Shown in pieces: positions 1 through 5,498 of a stretch of 35,642 bases of DNA. The notes below the pieces were generated by a model. The model did no database searches, was not told the DNA's origin, and was given only the letters and a program-made list of their open reading frames with translations. Made by a program: the position numbers and the translations under genes. Position 1 is the stretch's first letter. The number at the start of each line of letters is the position of its first letter. Source of the DNA: Actinomycetes bacterium (GTDB taxonomy: Bacteria; Actinomycetota; Acidimicrobiia; Acidimicrobiales; Microtrichaceae); the NCBI GenBank assembly GCA_023389745.1, contig JAEWED010000087.1:1-35642 (forward strand), read 5' to 3'.

Positions 1-591
1 GTGATCGACCATGCGGTACATCAGCTCGGGTTCCACCGGGTCCTCGAGCAAGATCGCGGTGCGCTTGCCGGCACCGACCGCCCAGCCGAGCTCGAGGTGC
101 GCCGACTTCCCGCAGGGCAGCACGAGCACAAACGTGTCGGCTCGCTCCATCGCGGCGAAGTCGGCATCGAACCCGGCGATGGCAGCGGGGTGGCTCACCA
201 TCCGCAGGTACTCGTCGACCCGCTCCCAGTCCGATCCCTTCGCCTTGATCTGTCGCGCCTCGTGCGTCTCCCGAATCCATGCTTGGGCGTCGGCCGACTG
301 CAGGAATCCGTCGAATCCGTGAGAGGTCACCGTGCTGTTGCACTCACCGCAGAACCGGGGCGACGCCCACCGGTCAACCCAGGTCGTCGGCACCGTGTGG
401 CCGCACGTCATCTTCACGACGAATGCCGGCTCAGCCGACTTCACGTCTCGCCACGAGAACCCCGTGCCGCCGGGAGGGTTCTTGAAGTCGTAGTGGTCGA
501 TGCCGGCAGCGGTGAGCGTCGCACAGACGGCGGGCTGCATCTCGTTGCGCCAGGACGACGCGACGTAGACGTACTCGGGGAAGTCACTCAT
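1..591 (-). CDS. Nucleoside 2-deoxyribosyltransferase-like protein with inserted zinc ribbon (C-terminus cut by window edge)
   Basis: 197 codons are visible and the frame is still open at the left edge. The N-terminus reads YVASSWRNE, and near residues 150-180 there is the signature FVLVLPCGKSAHLELGWAVG followed by AGKRTAILL. This pairing is typical of the nucleoside 2-deoxyribosyltransferase-like proteins common in actinophages, which act on nucleosides or nucleotide derivatives in the cytosol. Between the two halves, at roughly residues 60-85, lies an extra CGH...CGEC zinc-ribbon pattern that I do not expect in the family. The ATG overlaps the stop of the upstream gene by 8 nt (ATGAGTGA), so it is translationally coupled to it. 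The exact substrate cannot be read from sequence. It could be a salvage enzyme or an immunity-related nucleotide hydrolase. Confidence 0.72.
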   Translation of the reverse strand, partial: MSDFPEYVYVASSWRNEMQPAVCATLTAAGIDHYDFKNPPGGTGFSWRDVKSAEPAFVVKMTCGHTVPTTWVDRWASPRFCGECNSTVTSHGFDGFLQSADAQAWIRETHEARQIKAKGSDWERVDEYLRMVSHPAAIAGFDADFAAMERADTFVLVLPCGKSAHLELGWAVGAGKRTAILLEDPVEPELMYRMVDH

Positions 592-850
592 CGCCGACCC
601 CCGTCACCGTCACCTCGGGTGTGAAGTCCAACGCCGACTCCGGCACCTCGATGGTCACCACCGGTCGGAGCGGATCGAACGCCGCTGCCGGCAGCACGAG
701 CTCGAGCTCGATGACCGGACCGACCGCGTTCTTCGGCTTCTTCTTGGTCATGTTGCTCACGGTCATCCCGATCGCCCGGGGTTCCCCGAACGACGACCAG
801 GTGGGCTGCAGCTCGAGGAACACGGTGGTCCTCACGTTGCCGCTACTCAT
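584..850 (-). CDS. Hypothetical 88-aa phage protein
   Basis: The start ATG is preceded by GGAGAAGCGC, a good ribosome-binding site. I do not recognise the protein. It has a short basic stretch (MTKKKPKN, about residues 34-41) followed by a valine-rich, beta-prone half with many acidic residues (VIELELVLP, VVTIEVPE). No cysteines, signal peptide or membrane segment are visible. It overlaps both neighbours by 8 nt, so it belongs to the same leftward operon as the deoxyribosyltransferase-like gene downstream and the membrane protein upstream. It is probably a small accessory protein expressed with them. Confidence 0.7.
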   Translation of the reverse strand: MSSGNVRTTVFLELQPTWSSFGEPRAIGMTVSNMTKKKPKNAVGPVIELELVLPAAAFDPLRPVVTIEVPESALDFTPEVTVTGVGDE

Positions 851-1082
851 GCGCTTCTCCGATCACTTCGACGTGCCCTTCCGGCACCTCGGCGGGCCGC
901 GGCCCAAGAACTCGTTCCTTCCAGCCGGGCACCACTGGCCCCCGGTCCATCGCGTACGCGTCGAGCCCTTCTTCGAGCTCGGCGGTCGTTCGTGCCCCCA
1001 CCGTTCGCAGTCCGATCAACAGGACCAGGACGTATGCGACGACGAGGCCGATGATGATGAGCGCCCACTTCAACTCATGCAT
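843..1082 (-). CDS. Small single-pass membrane protein, 79 aa
   Basis: Residues 6-24 (WALIIIGLVVAYVLVLLIG) form one clear transmembrane helix with only five residues before it. A hydrophilic tail of about 55 residues follows, ending acidic (VEVIGEAHE). Upstream there are two copies of the ribosome-binding motif GAGGAGACA, the nearer one 4 nt from the ATG. The protein is not recognisable by family. A small phage membrane protein could be a holin or spanin partner, or an exclusion protein, but no lysis gene adjoins it, so no role is assigned. It overlaps the next gene by 8 nt. Confidence 0.7.
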   Translation of the reverse strand: MHELKWALIIIGLVVAYVLVLLIGLRTVGARTTAELEEGLDAYAMDRGPVVPGWKERVLGPRPAEVPEGHVEVIGEAHE

Positions 1083-1153
1083 CGCTGTCTCCTCATTGGT
1101 GTCTCCTCGGTTCCGGTGCGCCTACACCGCGTGGCCGTTCGGGCCGGTGGCGA

Positions 1154-1522
1154 TCAGGCCCAGCGCTTCAACGCGCCGGCTTTCTTCGCCTTCTTCTCCT
1201 TGGGCGGGACCCGCTCGACGACGTTCCCGGCGCGCCACCACCGGATCACCGTCTTGTTGCCGTCCTCGCCCATAAAGCGGACGAGGAGTCGGGACGTGTC
1301 GGTGTCGCGGTCGTGCTCGGCCTTGAACTCCCAGATGCCGGTGGGGATCGGCTGCTGCTTGTTGCGGATGCGGTGCAGCGCGTCCTTCGCTCCGGTGACC
1401 GAGTCGAACGTGCGGACCTCGCGCCACTGCTCGGGCTTGAGGCCCTTCACCTTGTCGAGCGCCTTCTTGTAGACGCTCGGCCGGCCGATCTGGACCGCCT
1501 TCGGTGTCGCCTTCTTGGACAT
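1154..1522 (-). CDS. Small basic protein of unknown function, 122 aa
   Basis: I chose the ATG at 1522 because GGAGGTGA lies just before it. A longer in-frame reading to 1612 would run through a strongly structured RNA leader. The product begins MSKKATPKAV and ends in a lysine-rich tail (PPKEKKAKKAGALKRWA), so it is basic at both ends. The middle (about residues 40-100) alternates charged and hydrophobic residues, including a WRAGNVVERV segment. A nucleic-acid-binding role would fit the charge, but no known fold is recognisable. The leader immediately upstream carries a tRNA T-arm-like hairpin. Confidence 0.65.
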   Translation of the reverse strand: MSKKATPKAVQIGRPSVYKKALDKVKGLKPEQWREVRTFDSVTGAKDALHRIRNKQQPIPTGIWEFKAEHDRDTDTSRLLVRFMGEDGNKTVIRWWRAGNVVERVPPKEKKAKKAGALKRWA

Positions 1523-1544
1523 GTTCACCTCCGTGTGCCGGACG

Positions 1545-1630
1545 GGTGGGGTGCGAACGAGCTCGGATTCGAACCGACCTGGTGCCGCTCCTGCGTTCGA
1601 CAGGGCGCCCAACCTGGGTTCACCCCACCC
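1545..1630 (-). other. Highly structured tRNA-like leader element
   Basis: On the minus strand a 10-bp perfect helix pairs 1621-1630 with 1545-1554 and encloses several hairpins. One is a T-arm-like stem and loop (loop TTCGAAT, stem mostly paired, about 1564-1579). Another is a 4-bp stem with a seven-base loop, CCTG/TCGAACG/CAGG, about 1589-1603. I could not fit it to a canonical cloverleaf: the D-arm is missing, position 33 would be C, and the acceptor pairing fails next to the T-arm. It lies directly before the ribosome-binding site of the gene starting at 1522. It may be a decayed tRNA gene or a regulatory leader. Confidence 0.4.
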
Positions 1631-1656
1631 GCCTGACGATCAGTGCTGGGGCTGGG

Positions 1657-2448
1657 TCAGCCGGCCAGCTCGGCGAACGCGGCCTCGTCGGTGATGACGG
1701 CCTCGAGCGCGTCGTCGACGTCGAGGGTCGCGTACGCCGCCTCCATGAACGAGTCGTGGTCGTCCGCCTCCTGGGCCAGCTTCTTGAGCTGACCGCGCAC
1801 CTTCGCCGTCAGCGCGTCGAGGGGGCTCGCGTCGCCGTCCTCGGACTCCTCGGGCTCGGCCTTCTTGGCAGCCGCCTTCTTGGCCGGGGCCTTCTTCGCG
1901 GGCGCCTTCTTGGCCGGGGCCTTCTTGGTCTCGGCACCGTCCTCGCCGACGAACTCGACGGGCAGGAGGCGGGTGTAGGAGACCTCCTCGTCGTTCTTGT
2001 TCGTGAAGCTGAACGACACGTTGTCGAACGTGAAGGTCAGGCCCACCCAGATGTCGGCCTGGGTGGCGGGGCCACGGCCCTTGAGCATGTCGAGCAGTCC
2101 CTCGAGCTCGGCGGCAGCGTTGAGCAGCTCGCCGATGCCGGAGCGCTTGTTGAACCGACGAGCGCGGCCCGACTCGTGCACGACGGTGGCGCCACCCTCG
2201 GCGTCCTCGAACTTGTCGCCGACGCTGTACATGATCGTGTACAGCCCGTCCTCGTTGAGCGCCCCCTCACCGAACTCCTCGGCGTCCTCTTCGGTGGGCT
2301 CCACCTCGAACTCGAGGAGGCAGGTCTCACCGTCGTTGTAGGACCCGTTGAACCCGAAGCGGGCTGCCCGCACGGTGCCGGTGAACCGCTGGACGAAGCC
2401 GCCCTCGTCGAGTTCGTAGGAGGATTCGATTTCCTCGTCGAATGCCAT
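1657..2448 (-). CDS. Acidic phage protein with histone H1-like linker; possible ssDNA-binding or replication accessory protein
   Basis: 263 aa with a good ribosome-binding site (AGGAG, 7 nt before ATG). Residues 1-170 form an acidic, beta-rich domain (starts MAFDEEIESSYELDEGG; later WVGLTFTFDNVSFSF). Then comes an Ala-Lys-Pro repeat region (KKAPAKKAPAKK type, about residues 176-195) and an acidic helical C-terminus ending in ITDEAAFAELAG. An acidic core plus a basic linker and acidic tail would suit a DNA-binding accessory factor, and the gene lies upstream of small metabolic genes and downstream of the helicase/methyltransferase group. This role is inference; no named family was recognised. 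Confidence 0.6.
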   Translation of the reverse strand: MAFDEEIESSYELDEGGFVQRFTGTVRAARFGFNGSYNDGETCLLEFEVEPTEEDAEEFGEGALNEDGLYTIMYSVGDKFEDAEGGATVVHESGRARRFNKRSGIGELLNAAAELEGLLDMLKGRGPATQADIWVGLTFTFDNVSFSFTNKNDEEVSYTRLLPVEFVGEDGAETKKAPAKKAPAKKAPAKKAAAKKAEPEESEDGDASPLDALTAKVRGQLKKLAQEADDHDSFMEAAYATLDVDDALEAVITDEAAFAELAG

Positions 2449-2604
2449 TGCTTACTCCTGACTCTGGCCGGGGGGCGGGGTGCCCTCGTTGCCGGCATTG
2501 GGTTGTTGAGTGGAGACGAAGGTAGATGAGTTGACCTCTCTTAGCAACCCATCGACAGGGATTTCTTCAACTTATTTTGGCACCATGATTCGTCAACACG
2601 CGCC

Positions 2605-2639
2605 GCACCCCCGCTCGGGAGAGGAGGAAGCGGGGGTGC
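2605..2639 (-). terminator. Strong GC hairpin after the methyltransferase gene
   Basis: A perfect 11-bp inverted repeat (GCACCCCCGCT, 2605-2615, pairing with 2629-2639) with a 13-nt loop. It lies downstream of the leftward methyltransferase stop at 2707 and before the next leftward gene starting at 2448. No T tract follows, which is usual for terminators in high-GC hosts. It probably separates two leftward transcripts. Confidence 0.6.
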
Positions 2640-2656
2640 AAGGCGGATTGAGGCTC

Positions 2657-2693
2657 GTCCACAAGTAGGTGGACAAGCTGGGGATAGGTGGAT
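2657..2693. repeat. Copies of the dispersed RTCYACYYAT motif
   Basis: Two close copies of the short intergenic motif lie here on the minus strand (ATCCACCTATC at 2693-2683 and GTCCACCTA at 2674-2666), with a further half-copy GTCCAC at 2657-2662 on the plus strand forming a palindrome with the second. Another copy, GTCAACTCATC, lies on the minus strand at 2535-2525. They fall in the 258-nt gap between the genes ending at 2707 and starting at 2448, which otherwise holds only the hairpin at 2605-2639. They are likely protein-binding sites; see the finding on this motif. Confidence 0.5.
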
Positions 2694-2706
2694 CAGACGG
2701 GGTCGC

Positions 2707-3402
2707 TCAGAACGGTGTCGCCCGCATGATGAGGATCTCCTCGCCGTCGACGCGCAGATCGCGGTTCGCCCCCATCTTCATGCCGGGGGTGTCGACGTGG
2801 CGCTGCTCGAGGAACGTGAAGCCGACGCGCTCAAGGGTCTCTCGGTGCCACTCCACGATGTCGACGACGTGACCACCGCGGATGAAGTTCTTGAGGTTCA
2901 CCACCATCAGCCCGCCGTCATCGAGGAGCTCGAAGCACTGCTTCCACACCTTGTAGTGCAGCAGCTTGTAGTCGTGGCCGAAGTGCATCGACGCGCCGTT
3001 GCCCTCGGACAGCGCCCGGTCGAGAGCGATGCGGTACGTGGACCGACGCGACCCCTTCGCGTCACCCGCGTAGCTGTCGGCCATCCGGTTGCCGTAGGCC
3101 GGCGAGGTGAAGATCGCCTTCACCTCGCTGCGAACACCGGGGAACGTGGCGTGGATCAGGTTGACCAGGTCGCGCGAGTCACCGGTGATGGTGTACGCGT
3201 GCTGCTCGGCCCACTCGGGTTCCAGCTCGACGCCGATGGTGTGGATCGTGCCGTCGCCGCCGAGCTGATGGATGCGCCCGGTGCCGGCGAACGGGTCGAC
3301 GATCGTGCCGTCGGCGAGCTGGTAGTCGGAGATGATCTGGACGAACTCGCGCAGGATGGTGTCGGTGAACTTCGCGGGGTGCTTGGTGGCTCCCTTCACC
3401 AT
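2707..3402 (-). CDS. Orphan site-specific DNA methyltransferase (N6-adenine or N4-cytosine type)
   Basis: 231 aa. The opening HPAKFTDTIL (residues 8-17) and DPFAGTG (36-42) are the usual start and S-adenosylmethionine-binding motif I of small phage amino-methyltransferases. TSPAYGNR (99-106) is the catalytic motif IV, with an alanine where many relatives have a second proline. GGLMVVNLKN is a later core strand. It transfers a methyl group to bases of a short DNA target and most likely protects phage DNA from host restriction. No restriction endonuclease is next to it. I chose the ATG at 3402, which overlaps the preceding stop by 7 nt, over a longer in-frame reading that would run through the neighbour. 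Target specificity is unknown. Confidence 0.85.
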   Translation of the reverse strand: MVKGATKHPAKFTDTILREFVQIISDYQLADGTIVDPFAGTGRIHQLGGDGTIHTIGVELEPEWAEQHAYTITGDSRDLVNLIHATFPGVRSEVKAIFTSPAYGNRMADSYAGDAKGSRRSTYRIALDRALSEGNGASMHFGHDYKLLHYKVWKQCFELLDDGGLMVVNLKNFIRGGHVVDIVEWHRETLERVGFTFLEQRHVDTPGMKMGANRDLRVDGEEILIMRATPF

Positions 3403-3584
3403 GACGCGTACCCCCCATCGGCGCGTCGACTTGTGATCGCTTCGAGGCGCGGGTCCTCCGGTTCGGGTCCGTACATGCAGCCGGTGCACGGTCCCCCGGC
3501 AACGTCGTCGGTGAGGTTGCCGCAACCCATTGGGCACGGCTCCCGATCGTCGTCCCCGTCCAGCTCCCACTCGTGTGTCGCCAT
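3396..3584 (-). CDS. Small zinc-ribbon protein, 62 aa
   Basis: The ATG at 3584 shares one base with the stop of the upstream gene (TGATG), and the stop overlaps the methyltransferase start by 7 nt. The protein starts MATHEWELDGDDDREPC and contains CPMGCG about 16 residues before CTGC. That gives four cysteines in two pairs, as in a short zinc ribbon. The remainder is acidic and proline-rich with no other domain. It belongs to a run of short cysteine-pair proteins in this operon. A protein- or nucleic-acid-binding role is possible, but nothing more specific can be supported. Confidence 0.65.
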   Translation of the reverse strand: MATHEWELDGDDDREPCPMGCGNLTDDVAGGPCTGCMYGPEPEDPRLEAITSRRADGGYASW

Positions 3585-3736
3585 CAGCACGGCACCTCGT
3601 GGTACCGCTCGCCGTCGAACACGAGGCACATCCGCGGGTCGATCGGCACCACCTCGAGCGGCGGTTCGGGCTGGGGTGTGCACGCCGGCATCACCACAGC
3701 GGCAATGACGATCAGCAGTGCATGGAGTGGTCTCAT
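3584..3736 (-). CDS. Small secreted or lipoprotein-like peptide, 50 aa
   Basis: I chose the ATG at 3736: AGAGGA precedes it and it overlaps the upstream stop as ATGA. The product starts with MRPLHALLIVIAAVVMPAC, a short basic start, a hydrophobic core and a cysteine at 19. This looks like a signal peptide, possibly with a lipobox, although methionine at -3 and proline at -2 are poor matches. The mature part is short and ends in a cysteine. A phage lipoprotein of this kind could act in superinfection exclusion or lysis, but that is inference. The longer reading from 3838 overlaps the neighbour by about 100 nt and is rejected. Confidence 0.55.
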   Translation of the reverse strand: MRPLHALLIVIAAVVMPACTPQPEPPLEVVPIDPRMCLVFDGERYHEVPC

Positions 3737-4029
3737 GGTGTCCTCTCTCGGTACTTGCGTTCGTTCTTCACGCACCACTTCTCGTGGGGCCTGGTTGGTC
3801 GGCGGGCTCGCATCCGCGCCTTGGTCAGCCGCGCACACGCGACGATCTCTTCGGCGAGGGAGTCCCGCGTGTGGTGCTCGACGGGGCTACGGCAGATCAG
3901 GCACATGACCCCGGAGTGCTCCTCGGTGCGCCGGCCGCAGTCCGAACACGGGTGCGGCTTGCCCTTCTTGAAGCGCTTCGGTGGCGGCGGGAGCTCGTAG
4001 GTGAGCACGTCGGGGAAGGTGGCCTTCAT
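3733..4029 (-). CDS. Zinc-ribbon protein, 98 aa
   Basis: Two cysteine pairs, CSDC near residue 28 and CLIC near residue 43, form a compact zinc ribbon. It follows a proline/lysine-rich N-terminus (LPPPPKRFKKGK). The C-terminal half is strongly basic (ARLTKARMRARRPTRP, KNERKYRERTP), which suggests contact with nucleic acid. The ATG overlaps the upstream stop as ATGA, with GAGGT upstream as ribosome-binding site. It may be an HNH-like remnant or a transcription accessory protein; no catalytic histidines of an HNH nuclease are evident. Confidence 0.65.
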   Translation of the reverse strand: MKATFPDVLTYELPPPPKRFKKGKPHPCSDCGRRTEEHSGVMCLICRSPVEHHTRDSLAEEIVACARLTKARMRARRPTRPHEKWCVKNERKYRERTP

Positions 4030-4205
4030 GCCGACCTCGCGTGCTCAGGGCAGTAGTCCTTGCCGTCGCGGTGGACCCAGCCATGACGTTGCAGATCACG
4101 ACGGATCGCTCTCGTCGTGGTGAGCGTGTAGCCAGCAGACTGACCGTTCCACGCCCCACATCCCTCGGCGTCACAGAAGATGTCGATGAGTTTGGAGACG
4201 CTCAC
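4026..4205 (-). CDS. Small Cys/His zinc-binding protein, 59 aa
   Basis: It starts with GTG at 4205, giving a GTGA overlap with the upstream stop. The sequence opens MSVSKLIDIFCDAEGC and closes CPEHARSA, so the likely zinc ligands are two N-terminal cysteines and a C-terminal Cys-x-x-His. The middle carries a basic segment (TTTRAIRRDLQRHGW). This is the layout of small phage treble-clef-like proteins that co-occur with DNA-metabolism genes. No enzyme motif is visible. A longer reading to 4370 was rejected because it would be buried in the upstream gene. Confidence 0.6.
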   Translation of the reverse strand: MSVSKLIDIFCDAEGCGAWNGQSAGYTLTTTRAIRRDLQRHGWVHRDGKDYCPEHARSA

Positions 4206-4750
4206 GACACCTCGATCCACTGCCGGCCGACACCACCGCGGAACGTGACGATCAGCCAGTAGATGAACAGGCCGACCTGCTCGGCTTCCTTGAGCCCCTC
4301 GGGGGTCGAGGCGAGCACCCAGAGCTCGCTGTAGAGGAGCTGCTGCTCGAACCCGATCGGGTAGCTGCACACGAACCGGTGGTGGTCGTAGCGCACCTGG
4401 TCGATCGTGATCGTCGCGTTGGGATGGAACCCGTCAGGCTCGCAACCGGCCCATTCCAGCTTCGGGGCGACTGCGACCGTCAGGCCGTTGGGCTTCGGCG
4501 TCGCGAGGAGCTCACCGCGCTTCGGGCCGTCGACCACGAGCGCCACCACGCCGTCGTTCGGGTTCCACGGCCGGCTGCGGATGTTGAGCAGCAGACCGGA
4601 GCGGCCATCACTCTCGAGCGCCAGCACCTCGTGGCGGCGGTGGTCGTACCACGGCAGGACGGCCTCGAGGAACACGCCCTCGTCCGGCGTCCAGAAGCCG
4701 GGCATGTCGTGCAGGCGACGGAGGGTCTCGTCGGACAGGTGGACGAACAT
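4202..4750 (-). CDS. Hypothetical 182-aa protein
   Basis: The ATG at 4750 has GAGGGA before it and shares one base with the upstream stop. I do not recognise this protein. It begins MFVHLSDETLRRLHDMPGFW, contains a probable beta-rich centre (LLLNIRSRPW, GVVALVVDGP, LTVAVAP), and has a tryptophan-containing hydrophobic stretch near the C-terminus (VGLFIYWLIVTF) that is short for a membrane helix but possible. No cysteine pairs are present, unlike its neighbours. It is cotranscribed with the small zinc proteins on both sides. Confidence 0.65.
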   Translation of the reverse strand: MFVHLSDETLRRLHDMPGFWTPDEGVFLEAVLPWYDHRRHEVLALESDGRSGLLLNIRSRPWNPNDGVVALVVDGPKRGELLATPKPNGLTVAVAPKLEWAGCEPDGFHPNATITIDQVRYDHHRFVCSYPIGFEQQLLYSELWVLASTPEGLKEAEQVGLFIYWLIVTFRGGVGRQWIEVS

Positions 4751-5094
4751 CAGTCCCTCGTCAGCTCCGCGACGGTGACGGCATGCAACCGGGCTCGCTC
4801 GGCTGCGTTGCGAGCGTCCTGCTCGCGCATCTCGGCAACCGTCACCCCGTACATCTCGGCTCGATAGGCGAGGTCGTGCATCAGGTAGAGGTCGAACAGC
4901 AGCGAGCCCAGATGGTTGATGTGCCGGCTGGCGCCCTTGCGACACCCGCCGCACACCGGACCCTCGGCCTGGCCGACGTAGACTGCGGCGTCGGGGTCGA
5001 TCGGCCTCGAGCACATCGACTGGGTTCGGTTCCACGTCGACTGGATGTGCCACATGCGGCCGTTGCCGACGCGGTAGAGCTCGTAGAGGATCAC
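4750..5094 (-). CDS. Hypothetical 114-aa protein with a Cys motif
   Basis: The start is GTG at 5094, overlapping the previous stop as GTGA. It contains a lone cysteine in SMCSRPIDPDA, then VCGGCRKGASRHINH about 20 residues later, a plausible zinc site. The second half is helical and charged (MHDLAYRAEMYGVTVAEMREQDARNAAERARLH is one long helix by eye). No family recognised. The helix could mediate oligomerisation. It sits in the middle of the leftward zinc-ribbon gene run. Confidence 0.62.
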   Translation of the reverse strand: MILYELYRVGNGRMWHIQSTWNRTQSMCSRPIDPDAAVYVGQAEGPVCGGCRKGASRHINHLGSLLFDLYLMHDLAYRAEMYGVTVAEMREQDARNAAERARLHAVTVAELTRD

Positions 5095-5498
5095 TCGTCG
5101 CCGTCCTTCACGATGTGCACCATCGGCCGGCCCTGGTCGTCGTAGCCGCAGGGTCCGCGCTCACCGCACTCGGGGCACGGGTGCACGTCGACCGGTGCGA
5201 CGTCCGCGGGGTCGTGGTGGTTGAAGTCGGTCGGGTCGAACGCCTGACCGTTGAACGGCACGTAGCCGGCGGGCGGGGTGACCACGTGGAGCTCCACGAG
5301 CGCGTCGACCAGGTGCGGCTTCCACTCAGACTCGTCGGTGAACGGGCCGAACCCACCGACGCGCCACTTGACGTGCTCCCACTGGGGGTGGTGCAGATCA
5401 ACGCGGACCGACCGACCGAAGATCACCCCGGTGACGGTCGCTGCGATGTCCCTGTTGTTCGCGACCTCGTAGACGTAGAACGCGTGGTGGTCAGGCAT
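5091..5498 (-). CDS. Hypothetical protein with C-terminal zinc ribbon, 135 aa
   Basis: The ATG at 5498 shares one base with the helicase stop (TGATG). A GTG one codon earlier (5501) would give a 4-nt overlap and is also possible. The N-terminal two thirds are beta-prone with many aromatic and histidine residues (FYVYEVANNRDIAATVTGVIFG, WEHVKWRVGGFGPF). The tail has CPECGERGPCGY, a compact zinc knuckle. The gene lies directly after the DinG-like helicase and may encode a partner of it. That is inferred from position only. Confidence 0.63.
   Translation of the reverse strand: MPDHHAFYVYEVANNRDIAATVTGVIFGRSVRVDLHHPQWEHVKWRVGGFGPFTDESEWKPHLVDALVELHVVTPPAGYVPFNGQAFDPTDFNHHDPADVAPVDVHPCPECGERGPCGYDDQGRPMVHIVKDGDE

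Noticed and set aside
1545..1630. A functional canonical tRNA gene
   Set aside because: The T-arm-like hairpin is good, but I could not fit a D-arm, an anticodon loop with U33, or a continuous acceptor stem. It was kept as a tRNA-like element only.
3584..3736. A confident lipoprotein call
   Set aside because: The cysteine at 19 follows a signal-like segment, but methionine and proline at -3 and -2 are poor lipobox residues.
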